Counted from the stretch's first letter, positions 23,768-32,115 are shown. The stretch is DNA of 58,354 nucleotides from Saccharothrix sp. (GCF_031180885.1 NZ_JAPSLK010000053.1:1-58354); one strand, 5' to 3'. Notes: generated from the sequence alone by a model not told the origin. A program made the numbers and translations.

Positions 23768-24496
23768 ATGAACACGCGCGTCGCCATCGTCACCGGAGGG
23801 TCCCGCGGCATCGGGCGGGCGGCCGCCGAGCGCCTGGCCTCGGACGGCCTCGCCGTCGTCATCGCCTACGCGGGCAACGACGCGGAGGCGGCGGCCGCAG
23901 TCGAGGCGATCGAGGCCAAGGGCGGGGCCGCGCTCGCGGTCAAGGCCGACGTCGCCGATGAAAACGCGGTCGCCGACCTGTTCGACCGGGCGGAGGCGGA
24001 GTTCGGCGGGGTGGACGTCGTGGTGAACGCGGCCGGGATCATGGTCCTGGGCACGATCGCCGACTTCGACCTCGACGCGCTGGACCGGATGCACCGGGTC
24101 AACGTCCGCGGCACGTTCGTGGTCGCCCAGCAGGCCGCGCGGCGGGTCAGGCGGGGCGGCGCGATCGTGAACTTCTCGACATCGGTCACCAAGCTCGCGC
24201 TGCCGACGTACGCGCCCTACGCGGCGACCAAGGGCGCGGTGGACGCGGTGAGCCTGATCCTGGCCAAGGAGTTGCGCGGCCGGGACATCACGGTGAACGC
24301 CGTGGCGCCCGGCCCCACCGCCACCGCGCTGTTCCTCGACGGGAAGGACGTGGCGACAGTGGACCGGATGTCCAAGATGAACCCGATGGAGCGCCTGGGC
24401 ACACCGGACGACATCGCGGAGGTCGTGTCCTTCCTCGCCGGCCCGGCCCGCTGGATCAACGGCCAGACCTTGTACGCCAACGGAGGTGCGGCATGA
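23768..24496 (+). CDS. SDR-family oxidoreductase
   Basis: A 242-aa short-chain dehydrogenase/reductase. GAGAGGGGAG precedes the ATG at 23768. The nucleotide-binding motif is TGGSRGIGRAAAERL; the structural NNAG-equivalent is VNAAGIMVLG. The catalytic triad is Ser in VNFSTSVTKL, Tyr in YAPYAATKGA and Lys four residues later. APGPTATALF and the C-terminal INGQTLYANGG are standard classical-SDR features, close to the FabG/3-oxoacyl reductase-like group. Substrate not predictable. An operator-like sequence upstream resembles the arabinose-regulator site. Confidence 0.9.
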   Translation: MNTRVAIVTGGSRGIGRAAAERLASDGLAVVIAYAGNDAEAAAAVEAIEAKGGAALAVKADVADENAVADLFDRAEAEFGGVDVVVNAAGIMVLGTIADFDLDALDRMHRVNVRGTFVVAQQAARRVRRGGAIVNFSTSVTKLALPTYAPYAATKGAVDAVSLILAKELRGRDITVNAVAPGPTATALFLDGKDVATVDRMSKMNPMERLGTPDDIAEVVSFLAGPARWINGQTLYANGGAA

Positions 24497-24537
24497 GGCA
24501 CACGTGCGGCGCGCTGCCGGGCTTGACGCCGGTCCGG

Positions 24538-24627
24538 TTCGGACCCGAGCGCTCGCGCCCGGCTGGCTTCGGCACTGGGCGGTTGCGGCCGGCGAGCTTC
24601 GGGTCTGCGCGGTCCCGGCCGGTGGAG
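24538..24627 (+). repeat. Three degenerate 30-bp tandem repeats
   Basis: Units start with TTCGG at 24538, 24568 and 24598 and end near 24627. Each carries the pattern TTCGG...GCGG/GCTCGCGCCCGGC/GGCCGGC. They lie in the gap between the SDR stop and the end of the GH15 gene. No gene is supported here; the repeat may be a degenerating intergenic element. Confidence 0.5.
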
Positions 24628-24693
24628 CCCCAACTCCGCCTGCCACAACGACATCCGCCCCAGCAGGTGCCGGCGACGCTCGGCACCTCCGAG

Positions 24694-26778
24694 TCAGCGG
24701 CGGTCGGCCTCCGCCCGGTCGAGGAGGCGCGCGCAGCGGATGAGGCCGATGTGGCTGTAGGCCTGGGGGTGGTTGCCCAGGGACCGCTCGGTCACCGGGT
24801 CGTACTCCTCGGCCAGCAGCCCGGTCGGCCCGGCGCAGTCCACCAGCTGCGCGAACAACTCCTCCGCCTGGTCCCGTTGTCCCGTCAGCAGGTACGCCTC
24901 CACCAGCCACGCGGCACACAGGTGGAAGCCGCCCTCGTCGCCGGGCAGCCCGTCGTCCCGCCGGTACCGGTACACCGTGACGCCCGACCGCAACCCGGCC
25001 TCGATGGCCTCGACGGTCGAGGTGAACCGCTCGTCGGTGACCAGACCGCTGAGTCCGACGTGCAGGGACGCGGCATCGAGGTCCGTGCCGTCGTAGGCGG
25101 TGGTGAAGGCGCGGACGTCCTCGTTCCAGCCGCGCTTGAGCACGTCCGCGGCGATGAGGTCGCGCAGGATCAGCCACTCCGGGTCCAGCGGGCGGCCGAA
25201 GCGTTCGGCGATGCGGATCGCGCGGTCGGTGGTGAGCCAGCACATCACGCGGGAGTAGACCCGGTGGCGGGGTGCGTGGCGCTCCTCCCAGATGCCGTGG
25301 TCGGCCTCCTGCCACCGCTGCGCCACCGCCGACACCATGGCGGTGACCAGGTCCCAGTCGCGGTCGTCGAGGCGTCCGCGCGCGGTCGCCAGGTCCAGCA
25401 CCAGGTCCACCACCGGGCCGAACACGTCGAGCTGGACCTGCTGACCCGCGAGGTTGCCGACGCGGACCGGGCGGGAACCGGCGTAGCCGGGCAGGGTGTC
25501 GATCACGGCCTCCGGGCCGAGCTGGGCGCCGTGCACGGTGTAGAGGGGGTGGAGGCGTTCCGGGCCGGGGAGCGTGGCGAGGACGCCGTGCAACCAGTCC
25601 ACGAAGGACTCCGCCTCCTCGGTGGAACCCAGCGCCACCAACGCCTGCACGGTCAACGCCCCGTCGCGCAGCCAGCAGTACCGGTAGTCCCAGTTGCGCA
25701 CGCCGCCGATCTCCTCGGGCAGCGATGTCGTCGCGGCGGCCAGCACCGCGCCGGTCCCGCGGTGGCACAGGGCTCTCAGCGTCATGGCGGACCGGGCCAC
25801 CAGGTCCCGTTCCGTCGCCGGGAGGTCGAGGGAGTTCAGCCAGTCGCTCCACTCCGGGACGTCGACCGACTTCGGCGCGAGGTCGTCGGTGCCACAACGG
25901 AGTTCGAGCACGGCGGGCGGGTGGACGGTGGCCCGCGCGGTGTCGCCGTCGATGTCCCAGTCCACGCCGGGGGAGCGCAGGACCATCGGTTCCGACGTGC
26001 CTTCGACGCGCAGGCCGTCGCGGGTCTTGGTGAGCGTCACCGGGACCTGGCCGAACTCCGGGCGGGGCGCGAACTCCACGTGTGCCTCGGCGGTGCCGGT
26101 GATGCGGCGGACCAGGTCCGTGCGGTGCGTTGGGGTGTCCTCGGCGAGGTGGTCGGTGACGGTCAGGCCCGCCCAGCGGGTTTCCACGGCCATCGTGCCG
26201 GGCAGGTAGCGCTGGCCCAGCGGGAGGCGGCCGTGCGCGGGGCGCACGCTGAAGTGCCCGGCCTCCGGACCGCCGAGGAGGTCGGCGAAGAGGGCGGGGG
26301 AGTCCGGTTCCGGCGCGCACATCCACGTGACCCGGGCGTCCGGCGTGACCAGGGCGAGCGCCCGCCGGTTCGACAACAGGCTGTGCCGCTCGATCGGCAC
26401 CGGCCGCGCGCCGAACAACCAGTGCCGGCGCTCCTCCAACAGCAACGCCAACTGCGGAGCCGCGTCCCGGTCGGCGAGGTGCAGGACGCCGGACGCCTGC
26501 GCCCGCACCGGGTCCAGCGTCGGATGGGTGTACTCGCCGACCAACTCGACCTCGGCCGGCAAACGCGACAACACCGCCAGGTCCGCCAACGGCCGGTGCG
26601 ACACGACCACGACCGCGGTCTCCGGCAACTCCGCCAACGCCCGCACCGCCGTCACCCCTTCCCGGCCGGGCCGGGCGGGGTCGTCCGGCGCGAGGGCGCG
26701 GTCGTAGTCGCAGACGACCACCAGGCGCTCGGCACGGGCCAGGTCGAGCAGACGGCGGCGCGACTCGGTCGAGAGCAC
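24694..26778 (-). CDS. GH15 glycoside hydrolase (trehalase/glucoamylase-like) with phosphatase-like N-terminus
   Basis: A 694-aa cytoplasmic protein. The GTG at 26778 follows GGAGGAGG. Residues 1-110 resemble a trehalose-6-phosphate phosphatase (HAD) fold, but the motif is VVVCDYDRALAP instead of DFDGTLAP and VVVSHRPLADL replaces VVSGRP, so activity is doubtful. An N-terminal GH15 beta-sandwich follows. The (alpha/alpha)6 barrel has GGVRNWDYRYCWLRDGAL (near 360), GIWEERHAPRHRVYSRVMCW (acid Glu, near 497) and LLAEEYDPVTERSLGNHPQA (base Glu, near 656). Actinobacterial GH15 enzymes of this type include trehalases and glucan alpha-glucosidases. No sugar importer is adjacent. Confidence 0.83.
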   Translation of the reverse strand: MLSTESRRRLLDLARAERLVVVCDYDRALAPDDPARPGREGVTAVRALAELPETAVVVVSHRPLADLAVLSRLPAEVELVGEYTHPTLDPVRAQASGVLHLADRDAAPQLALLLEERRHWLFGARPVPIERHSLLSNRRALALVTPDARVTWMCAPEPDSPALFADLLGGPEAGHFSVRPAHGRLPLGQRYLPGTMAVETRWAGLTVTDHLAEDTPTHRTDLVRRITGTAEAHVEFAPRPEFGQVPVTLTKTRDGLRVEGTSEPMVLRSPGVDWDIDGDTARATVHPPAVLELRCGTDDLAPKSVDVPEWSDWLNSLDLPATERDLVARSAMTLRALCHRGTGAVLAAATTSLPEEIGGVRNWDYRYCWLRDGALTVQALVALGSTEEAESFVDWLHGVLATLPGPERLHPLYTVHGAQLGPEAVIDTLPGYAGSRPVRVGNLAGQQVQLDVFGPVVDLVLDLATARGRLDDRDWDLVTAMVSAVAQRWQEADHGIWEERHAPRHRVYSRVMCWLTTDRAIRIAERFGRPLDPEWLILRDLIAADVLKRGWNEDVRAFTTAYDGTDLDAASLHVGLSGLVTDERFTSTVEAIEAGLRSGVTVYRYRRDDGLPGDEGGFHLCAAWLVEAYLLTGQRDQAEELFAQLVDCAGPTGLLAEEYDPVTERSLGNHPQAYSHIGLIRCARLLDRAEADRR

Positions 26779-27092
26779 TACGGACCTCCTCCGGCGGAAC
26801 TTGCCGGAACCGTAGGCGGCTGCGCCGTCCGGGTCAGCGCACTGATCGCAAAGTTAGGAGTGCCCTAACCCAGTCTTAGGGTTCACCGGCTCTTGGGTTC
26901 GCCGACCACGGCCGCCGAACCGCCAACCAGGCGCACCGCGACGGCCTCGCCGAACTCCACCCCGGCCTGGCCTTGGCGCCGTGTGTGTCAGGCGGGTGGT
27001 CGCCGTCGGTGTTATGCCGACTTGGGAGTAGGTGGGCGGGAACGGGCGTGGTTACGGTCCGGGGAAGTCCGTTCCGAGACGAGGTGCCCACT
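26779..27092. other. Divergent intergenic region with inverted repeats
   Basis: About 314 bp between the GH15 gene and the secreted HExxH gene. It contains GTTAGG-N5-CCTAAC (26853-26869) and, overlapping, CCCTAA-N7-TTAGGG (26863-26881). These are operator-like but do not fit the IdeR/DtxR box spacing. No further gene is supported. Confidence 0.4.
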
Positions 27093-27989
27093 GTGAAAAC
27101 CCTGCTGGTGGTGACCGCACTCGCCCTGTCCCTGGCCCAGCCGACCGCGCACGCCGCCGTCCCCTACTGCTACGAGGAGCCGCACGACCCCCGCGCCGAC
27201 ATCAGCGATCTCAAAGCCGGGTTCACCTCGGCCAACTGGATGCGCACCCTCCAGACCATGTACCAGCGCCGGTGGCCGAGCGGTGAGGCGCTGGCCAAGG
27301 CGCAGGCGCGTGACCCGTACTGGAACCAGTTCGTGCGCAAGGACTCCTTCGAGGGGTTCGCCGAGTCGATGATGGTCGCCATCCACGAGGAAACCCACAT
27401 GTGGGACCTCGACGGCAGCCGCACGCGCTGGGACGTCCACACCGCGGCGTGGATCGACGCCACCCGCCAGGCCACCACCGTGCCGCTGCACGGCGGCTTC
27501 CCGCGCAAGGAGATCCTGCCGCTGATCAAGGACCGGCTCAGCGACTCCATGGACGGCATCTACCTGCGCGACCGCCAGCAGGGCGAGTACAAGCTGCAAG
27601 GCGTCCTGGCCGAGTTGAACGCCGGCCTCACCGGGCTGCCGGCGGTCACGGTGGTGCAGGAGTACATCAAGGGGGTGGGCGCGAGCAACGCGCGGGACAT
27701 CGCGGCGACCAACCTGCGCTACCTGCTGCTGTACCTGCGGGTCGCCCGCGACCGGCACCCCGACTACTGGGCGAAGATCAAGAACGAGCCCAAGCTGCGT
27801 GACCTGGTGCTGACCCAGTTCCTGCGCACGGCGTACTGGCTGGAGAAGTCCGCCCCGTACACCGGAAAGCTGGGCAGCGTGAACGCGGACAAGATCACCG
27901 CCGCCAACTACGCGCCGGAGAACATCGCGGTCCTGGAGGCCTTCACCGGCCGCAAGATCAGCACCACGCAGAAGAACTGCACCGCCTGA
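27093..27989 (+). CDS. Secreted protein with HExxH zinc-protease-like motif
   Basis: A 298-aa exported protein of unknown family. The GTG at 27093 follows GAGG; the signal peptide is MKTLLVVTALALSLAQPTAH, then AA. After PYCYEEPHDPRADISDLKAG, residues 98-102 are HEETH in SMMVAIHEETHMWDLDG, the pattern of a gluzincin-type metal site. The third ligand is not evident. The rest is helical and Arg/Lys/Asp-rich, with two Cys near the ends (Cys in PYCYEE and KNCTA) that may form a disulfide. It could be a zinc peptidase or a catalytically dead relative. A perfect hairpin terminates it. Confidence 0.65.
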   Translation: MKTLLVVTALALSLAQPTAHAAVPYCYEEPHDPRADISDLKAGFTSANWMRTLQTMYQRRWPSGEALAKAQARDPYWNQFVRKDSFEGFAESMMVAIHEETHMWDLDGSRTRWDVHTAAWIDATRQATTVPLHGGFPRKEILPLIKDRLSDSMDGIYLRDRQQGEYKLQGVLAELNAGLTGLPAVTVVQEYIKGVGASNARDIAATNLRYLLLYLRVARDRHPDYWAKIKNEPKLRDLVLTQFLRTAYWLEKSAPYTGKLGSVNADKITAANYAPENIAVLEAFTGRKISTTQKNCTA

Positions 27990-27996
27990 CAACCGT

Positions 27997-28029
27997 GGTG
28001 TCGGGTCCGGCCACCCCGGACCCGACACC
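27997..28029 (+). terminator. 14-bp hairpin terminator
   Basis: Arms GGTGTCGGGTCCGG (27997-28010) and complement (28016-28029), 5-nt loop, beginning 8 nt after the stop of the HExxH gene. Confidence 0.8.
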
Positions 28030-28135
28030 CGCATCAAGCGATCAGTCCGCACTCGCCCGGCCGAAGCATGTTCCGATCGGCGGCCCGAGACAGCCTGCTT
28101 TGGGTGGCCCAGGCTTGACGAGCCGGCTCACGTGG

Positions 28136-28163
28136 TGAACAGTTGTTCATGAACAGGTGTTCA
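28136..28163. promoter_or_regulatory. Two adjacent 14-bp TetR-type palindromes
   Basis: TGAACAGTTGTTCA (28136-28149) and TGAACAGGTGTTCA (28150-28163) lie end to end. Both have perfect TGAACA/TGTTCA arms and a 2-nt centre. They are 16 nt upstream of the saccharopine-dehydrogenase-like gene, whose operon ends with a TetR regulator. Side-by-side sites suggest cooperative binding of two dimers. Confidence 0.75.
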
Positions 28164-28179
28164 CAACCGAGGGGGCGGT

Positions 28180-29094
28180 GTGGAGCGGGTCGTGGTGTTC
28201 GGGGGGTACGGGGCTGTGGGACGGGAAGCCGTTGCGGTGCTGCGGGAGTGGTGCACGGTGGTGGTCGCCGGGCGGGACGTGGAGCGGGCGCGGTCGGTGT
28301 CCGGGGCGGTGCCGATGCGGGTGGATCTGCGGGATCAGGGTGCGGTCGAACGGGCCATCGAAGGCGCTGACGCGGTGTTGATGTGTGTCGACGTGGACAA
28401 CGCGCGGGTGGCGAAGGCCTGTTTGGAGCGTGGTGTGCACTATGCGGACGTGTCGGCCTCGCTTGATCGGCTTGCGGCGATCGGCGAGTTGAGAGGGCCG
28501 GCGACCGGTTTGCTCAGTGTCGGACTTGCGCCTGGTGTCACGAACCTGTTGGCGCGTCAGGTGGTTGAGGCCGCGCAAGCGCGTGAGGTGGAGATCGGTG
28601 TCCTCTTGGGAACGGGGGAGCGGCACGGGCCGGCGGCGTTGGAGTGGACGTTGGACGGGCTGGGAGAACTCGGCGCTGCCTGGCGGATGCCGTTCCCCGG
28701 CGGGGATCGGACCGTGCACGGCTTTCCGTTCTCCGATCAGCACACCCTTCCCGGGACGCTGAACATCGACCGCGCTCGGACCGGGCTCGCGCTGGACTCC
28801 CGGCTGCTGACCGCCTTGCTGCCCGCCGCCGCGCGGGTGCGGCACCGGATCCGGCCGCTGACCAAGGTCCACGTCGGGTCCGATTGGTTCGCGGTCACCG
28901 TCCGGGCGGGTGGTCGAACGGCCTCGTTCAGCGGGCGGCGGCAGAGCCGGGCGACCGGGGTGGTGGCGGCGCTGCTGGTCAAGCGGCTACCGGAGCTGCC
29001 CGAAGGGGTGTGGCACGTCGAGCAGGTCGTGGAGCCGGGGCCGTTCCTCGCCGAGGTCGCGGCGCACGGCTTCACCTACGATGCGCCCCGATGA
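28180..29094 (+). CDS. Saccharopine dehydrogenase-like NAD(P)-binding protein
   Basis: A 304-aa protein with an N-terminal Rossmann fold: GTG start, then VVVFGGYGAVGREAVAVL (GGxGxxG). ADAVLMCVDVDNARVAKACL, GVHYADVSASLDRLAAIGEL and GLAPGVTNLLARQVVEAAQA match the Sacchrp_dh_NADP family, an assortment of carboxylate-amine dehydrogenase-like and other oxidoreductases. The substrate is unknown. A GAGGGGG ribosome site precedes the start. The ATG of the TetR gene overlaps its stop by 4 nt, and tandem palindromes lie upstream. TetR most likely represses its own operon and this enzyme responds to or metabolises the inducer. Confidence 0.8.
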   Translation: MERVVVFGGYGAVGREAVAVLREWCTVVVAGRDVERARSVSGAVPMRVDLRDQGAVERAIEGADAVLMCVDVDNARVAKACLERGVHYADVSASLDRLAAIGELRGPATGLLSVGLAPGVTNLLARQVVEAAQAREVEIGVLLGTGERHGPAALEWTLDGLGELGAAWRMPFPGGDRTVHGFPFSDQHTLPGTLNIDRARTGLALDSRLLTALLPAAARVRHRIRPLTKVHVGSDWFAVTVRAGGRTASFSGRRQSRATGVVAALLVKRLPELPEGVWHVEQVVEPGPFLAEVAAHGFTYDAPR

Positions 29095-29750
29095 GCCCCA
29101 GACGAGCAGCCGGCCTGCCCGACGACGCGGTGAGCCTGCGCGACCACCTGATCACCGCCGCCGCCCGCCTGATCGCCGAACGCGGCACCGCCGGCCTCAC
29201 CGTCCGTGACATCGCGCGGGAAGCGGGCGTGGCCTACGGCGGTCTCTACAACCACTTCCAGGACAAGGAAGAACTGCTCGCCCTGGCCCTGCACGCCCAC
29301 GTGCAAGCCGTGGAGCAGGACCTTGGTGCCCCATCGACGCACGGCACGCTCGCCGAGAACCTTCAGGCGTTCGTGTGGCACGCCCTGGCCGTCCACACCG
29401 CGATCCTGCCCGCGTTCGCCGGTCTGGTCGGCAGCCCGGAGGTGCTCGCCCGGTTCGACGCGCTGCCGAACCCGCTGGCGGACGGCCGTGGCCTGCACAC
29501 CGCCCTGGTCGACTACCTGGAAACCGAGCGGGAGCGGGGCGAGGTCAGGCCCGATGCGGACCTCGACGCCGTCGCGACCCTGGTCATCGGCGCGTGCCAC
29601 GATCTCGTGCTGCCCCGCATGTACCGGGGGGTGCGGGAACCGGTCGAGGTGTCGGCGGACCGGGTGGCCGCGCTGGTGGCCACCGTCCTGCACGGCATCA
29701 GCGGTCCAGCGCGAGGCGGCTCCCCAAAGCGACGAACGCGATCCCGGTGA
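29091..29750 (+). CDS. TetR-family transcriptional regulator
   Basis: A 219-aa regulator. The helix-turn-helix reads RDHLITAAARLIAERGTAGL, TVRDIAREAGVAYGGLYNHF, QDKEELLALALHAHV; the C-terminal ligand domain is alpha-helical and unclassified. It overlaps the upstream dehydrogenase gene by 4 nt (ATGA), so both proteins come from one transcript governed by the tandem TGAACA-N2-TGTTCA sites. Its 3' end overlaps the convergent LysE gene by 53 bp. Confidence 0.9.
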   Translation: MSPRRAAGLPDDAVSLRDHLITAAARLIAERGTAGLTVRDIAREAGVAYGGLYNHFQDKEELLALALHAHVQAVEQDLGAPSTHGTLAENLQAFVWHALAVHTAILPAFAGLVGSPEVLARFDALPNPLADGRGLHTALVDYLETERERGEVRPDADLDAVATLVIGACHDLVLPRMYRGVREPVEVSADRVAALVATVLHGISGPARGGSPKRRTRSR

Positions 29751-30315
29751 CCCGGTCCACCCACCGCCGCCCGCGCCGGTACACCTCGACCACCCGCGGC
29801 AGGCCGAACAGCGTCGCCACCAGCGAGAACCAGCTCGCCGCCAGCAGCACCATGCCCGCCACCACCGCGACCCGGCCAAGCGCCCCGGTGTCGGCGGGCA
29901 GCAGCGCGCCGAAGAGGCTGCCGAAGAACACCGCCGCCTTGGGGTTGCCGATGTTGGTCAGGAATCCGATCCGCCACGCCTTCGCCGCGCTGATCGGCGT
30001 GGCGTCGACCTGCTCGACCACGGCCCGCTCGGTGCGCCGGCTCGCCCACAGCGCCCGCGCGCCGAGGTAGATCAGGTAGGCCGCGCCGGCCAACCGGACC
30101 ACGTCGTAGAGCCAGCCGACCTGCGCGAGCAGCACGGACAGCCCGAGCATGCTCGCCACCGCCCAGACCGTGATGGCGGAGGCGACACCGAGCCCGGTGA
30201 CCACGCCGTGCCGGCGCGATCGGGTGGTCGCCTGCTGCGCGACGACCAGCATGTCCGGGCCGGGGCTGACCACGGCGAGGACCCACACGGCGAACAAGGG
30301 GAGGTAGCTGAGCAC
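29698..30315 (-). CDS. LysE/RhtB-family exporter
   Basis: A 205-aa inner-membrane protein with about six hydrophobic segments. VLSYLPLFAVWVLAVVSPGP onward, with VVSPGPDMLVVAQQAT, is the LysE/RhtB N-terminal signature, and GFLTNIGNPKAAVFFGSLFG is the second hallmark. The family exports amino acids such as lysine, arginine, threonine or homoserine lactones; the substrate here is not known. The GTG at 30315 is chosen because family members begin just before the first membrane segment. A gene on the other strand starts 21 bp away, so the promoter must be very compact or inside the neighbour. Confidence 0.9.
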   Translation of the reverse strand: MLSYLPLFAVWVLAVVSPGPDMLVVAQQATTRSRRHGVVTGLGVASAITVWAVASMLGLSVLLAQVGWLYDVVRLAGAAYLIYLGARALWASRRTERAVVEQVDATPISAAKAWRIGFLTNIGNPKAAVFFGSLFGALLPADTGALGRVAVVAGMVLLAASWFSLVATLFGLPRVVEVYRRGRRWVDRVTGIAFVALGSRLALDR

Positions 30316-30336
30316 GGCACGACCATACTTGTGGTC

Positions 30337-30621
30337 ATGACGACGAGGCAGCCGCGTTTGGAGATCGAGTACTGCACGCAGTGCCGCTGGCTGCTGCGCG
30401 CGGGCTGGACCGCCCAGGAGCTGCTCACCACGTTCACCGCCGAGCTGGGCGAGGTCGCGCTGATCCCGGGCACCGGCGGCGTGTTCGACGTGCGGCTGGA
30501 CGGCGAGACGGTGTGGTCCCGCAAGGAACAGGACGGCTTCCCGGACTTGGCCCTGCTCAAGCAGTTGGTTCGCGACCGAATCGCCCCAAACCGCTCCCTG
30601 GGCCACACCGACCGCCGCTGA
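30337..30621 (+). CDS. Rdx-family (SelT/SelW/SelH-like) thioredoxin-fold protein
   Basis: A 94-aa protein. MTTRQPRLEIEYCTQCRWLL holds the redox CxxC motif (CTQC) in the position where selenoproteins W/T have CxxU. RAGWTAQELLTTFTAELGEV, GTGGVFDVRLDGETVWSRKE and FPDLALLKQLVRDRI are the remaining family signatures. The protein is a small predicted oxidoreductase of unresolved physiological role. The start at 30337 is the last ATG before the conserved beta-strand. It is divergent from the LysE gene. Confidence 0.9.
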   Translation: MTTRQPRLEIEYCTQCRWLLRAGWTAQELLTTFTAELGEVALIPGTGGVFDVRLDGETVWSRKEQDGFPDLALLKQLVRDRIAPNRSLGHTDRR

Positions 30622-30657
30622 CCCCCCACCAGCACCTATTCCCGCCGCCCCGCTGGC

Positions 30658-30713
30658 CGAGCTGCGCTTATCGAGCTGCGCCGGCCGGGCTGTGTTGGTC
30701 GGGCTGTGCCGAT
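30658..30713 (+). repeat. Four degenerate 14-bp tandem repeats
   Basis: Units of the type CGRGCTGYGCYKRT run at 30658, 30672, 30686 and 30700 without gaps. They lie in the 237-bp GC-rich space between the Rdx gene and the protease gene. There are no spacers, so this is not a CRISPR. No gene is supported in this gap. Confidence 0.5.
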
Positions 30714-30858
30714 CGAGTCGGGCTGGCCGCCGCCGACCCCGGCCGGATGTGCCGGTGAGCCGTGCCGACCGGCCGGCCGCGGTCGGTGAGCCGGGCTGAC
30801 CGCCGTCCAGTGCGCGGACCGGCCGGCGGTGGTGGCCGCCGGCCGGGGGTTCACTCGC

Positions 30859-32115
30859 CTACCAGAGGGTCGCGCCGTAGGCAGCCTGGTAGTACGGCAG
30901 GCTGATTGCTGCCGGGTAGTACCAGGACACGTTCGGCAACCCGACCGCCGCCCCGCACCGGTACCGGCCGCCGACCAGGTACAGCTGGGCGCCGCTGGTG
31001 ACGCCCTCCGCCGTTCGGGTGCCGGAGTTGCGGTAGTTCGAGCCGCCCGAGTCGCCCGGCTCCACGCACGCGTTGTGGCGGGTCAGGTCGTACACGGTCT
31101 GGCCGCCCGAGTACGTCACCGTCTGCCGCTTGGCCGTGATCACGCCGCACGTCAGCTTGGTGGTCACACCGGACTTGCAGATCGCGGTGCCGACCGGTGA
31201 GTCGCTGTACCCGCTGACCGTCACCACCCCGCCCTGCGACGGGTTCACGTCGACCCACGGTCCCTGGGTCCACGCGGCCGTGTTGGTCACGCGCACGATC
31301 GCGTCGTCCCACGTCGGGAAGAACGCGGCCTGCACGGTGCCGATCTGCGCCCCGGTGTAGCCGTACACGGCGGTGCCGGCCGGGCCGCAGTGGCCGGCGG
31401 TCAGGACGTAGCGCAGGCCGTTGTTGACGTTGCGCAGGTTGAACCCGGCCGAGCAGTACCCGCCGCCGAACGCGCCGTAGTACAGGATGTCGCCGCCGTC
31501 GAGGAACGCCGCGGTGGACGGCTCGACGTCGGTGTACTCCACGCGTACGGCGTCGCCGTACTTCCTCAGGCCCGCCACCGCCTTCTCCGACCCGCGAGCC
31601 AGCGCCGTCACCGACACGACGTTGGCGGTCGGGTCGACCGACCACGACACCAGGCCCTTGACCTCGTCGGACCGGCCGCGGTTCGGCTTGTCGCGGTTGG
31701 CGTTGTCGGACTGCTTGCCCGCCAAGGCGTCGAGGTCGCCCTTGATCTTCTCCAGGTCGGCCTCGCTGTGCCGGACCACGTGCGCCCGCGCGCCCGCCGC
31801 CCGCACCTCGCCGGCCCGCGCCGCGTCGGTGACGGCCACCGCGAGCCGACCGGACTCGGCGTCGAACCACGCACCGCCGAACGCGGCGCCCAGGCGTCCC
31901 TTGAGCACGTCGTCCAGCCGGTCGGCCTCGTCCTGCTGGACCGCGCGTCTGGCCGCCTGGTCGGCGGTGAGCCCCAGGTCGCGCTGCATCGCCGAGAGGA
32001 CGTCCGCGGGCAGGTCGACGGACCGTTCCGGCGTGGCCGTGCCGACTGCCGTGCCGGTGAATCCGAGGGCGGCCACCGAAACTCCGGTGAGCACCGTGCG
32101 GAGTAGTTTGCGCAT
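30859..32115 (-). CDS. Secreted serine protease, S1 family (streptogrisin/alpha-lytic type)
   Basis: A 418-aa pre-pro-enzyme. The ATG at 32115 is preferred over the GTG nine bases upstream because GTGGGAG, which contains that GTG, is its ribosome site. The signal peptide is MRKLLRTVLTGVSVAALGFT followed by GTAVGTATP. A pro-region of about 160 residues (DLPADVLSAMQRDLGLTADQ, then DVLKGRLGAAFGGAWFD) is a typical alpha-lytic pro-domain chaperone. The mature protease shows the triad: His in VLTAGHCGPAG (near 242), Asp in TWDDAIVRV (near 271) and Ser in EPGDSGGSNY (near 355). Cys pairs flank His and Ser as in streptogrisins. It probably degrades extracellular protein. Confidence 0.93.
   Translation of the reverse strand: MRKLLRTVLTGVSVAALGFTGTAVGTATPERSVDLPADVLSAMQRDLGLTADQAARRAVQQDEADRLDDVLKGRLGAAFGGAWFDAESGRLAVAVTDAARAGEVRAAGARAHVVRHSEADLEKIKGDLDALAGKQSDNANRDKPNRGRSDEVKGLVSWSVDPTANVVSVTALARGSEKAVAGLRKYGDAVRVEYTDVEPSTAAFLDGGDILYYGAFGGGYCSAGFNLRNVNNGLRYVLTAGHCGPAGTAVYGYTGAQIGTVQAAFFPTWDDAIVRVTNTAAWTQGPWVDVNPSQGGVVTVSGYSDSPVGTAICKSGVTTKLTCGVITAKRQTVTYSGGQTVYDLTRHNACVEPGDSGGSNYRNSGTRTAEGVTSGAQLYLVGGRYRCGAAVGLPNVSWYYPAAISLPYYQAAYGATLW

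Noticed and set aside
23735..26326. A long minus-strand frame overlapping the SDR and GH15 genes
   Set aside because: It is an alternative frame; the SDR motifs on the plus strand and GH15 motifs in another minus frame are decisive.
26853..26881. Overlapping TTAGG/CCTAA repeats as an iron box
   Set aside because: The half-sites are 5 or 7 nt apart instead of the 9 nt needed for the IdeR/DtxR consensus, and neighbouring genes are not iron-related.
30658..30713. Tandem 14-bp repeats considered as a CRISPR array
   Set aside because: Repeats are degenerate, contiguous and lack spacers; no cas genes are near.
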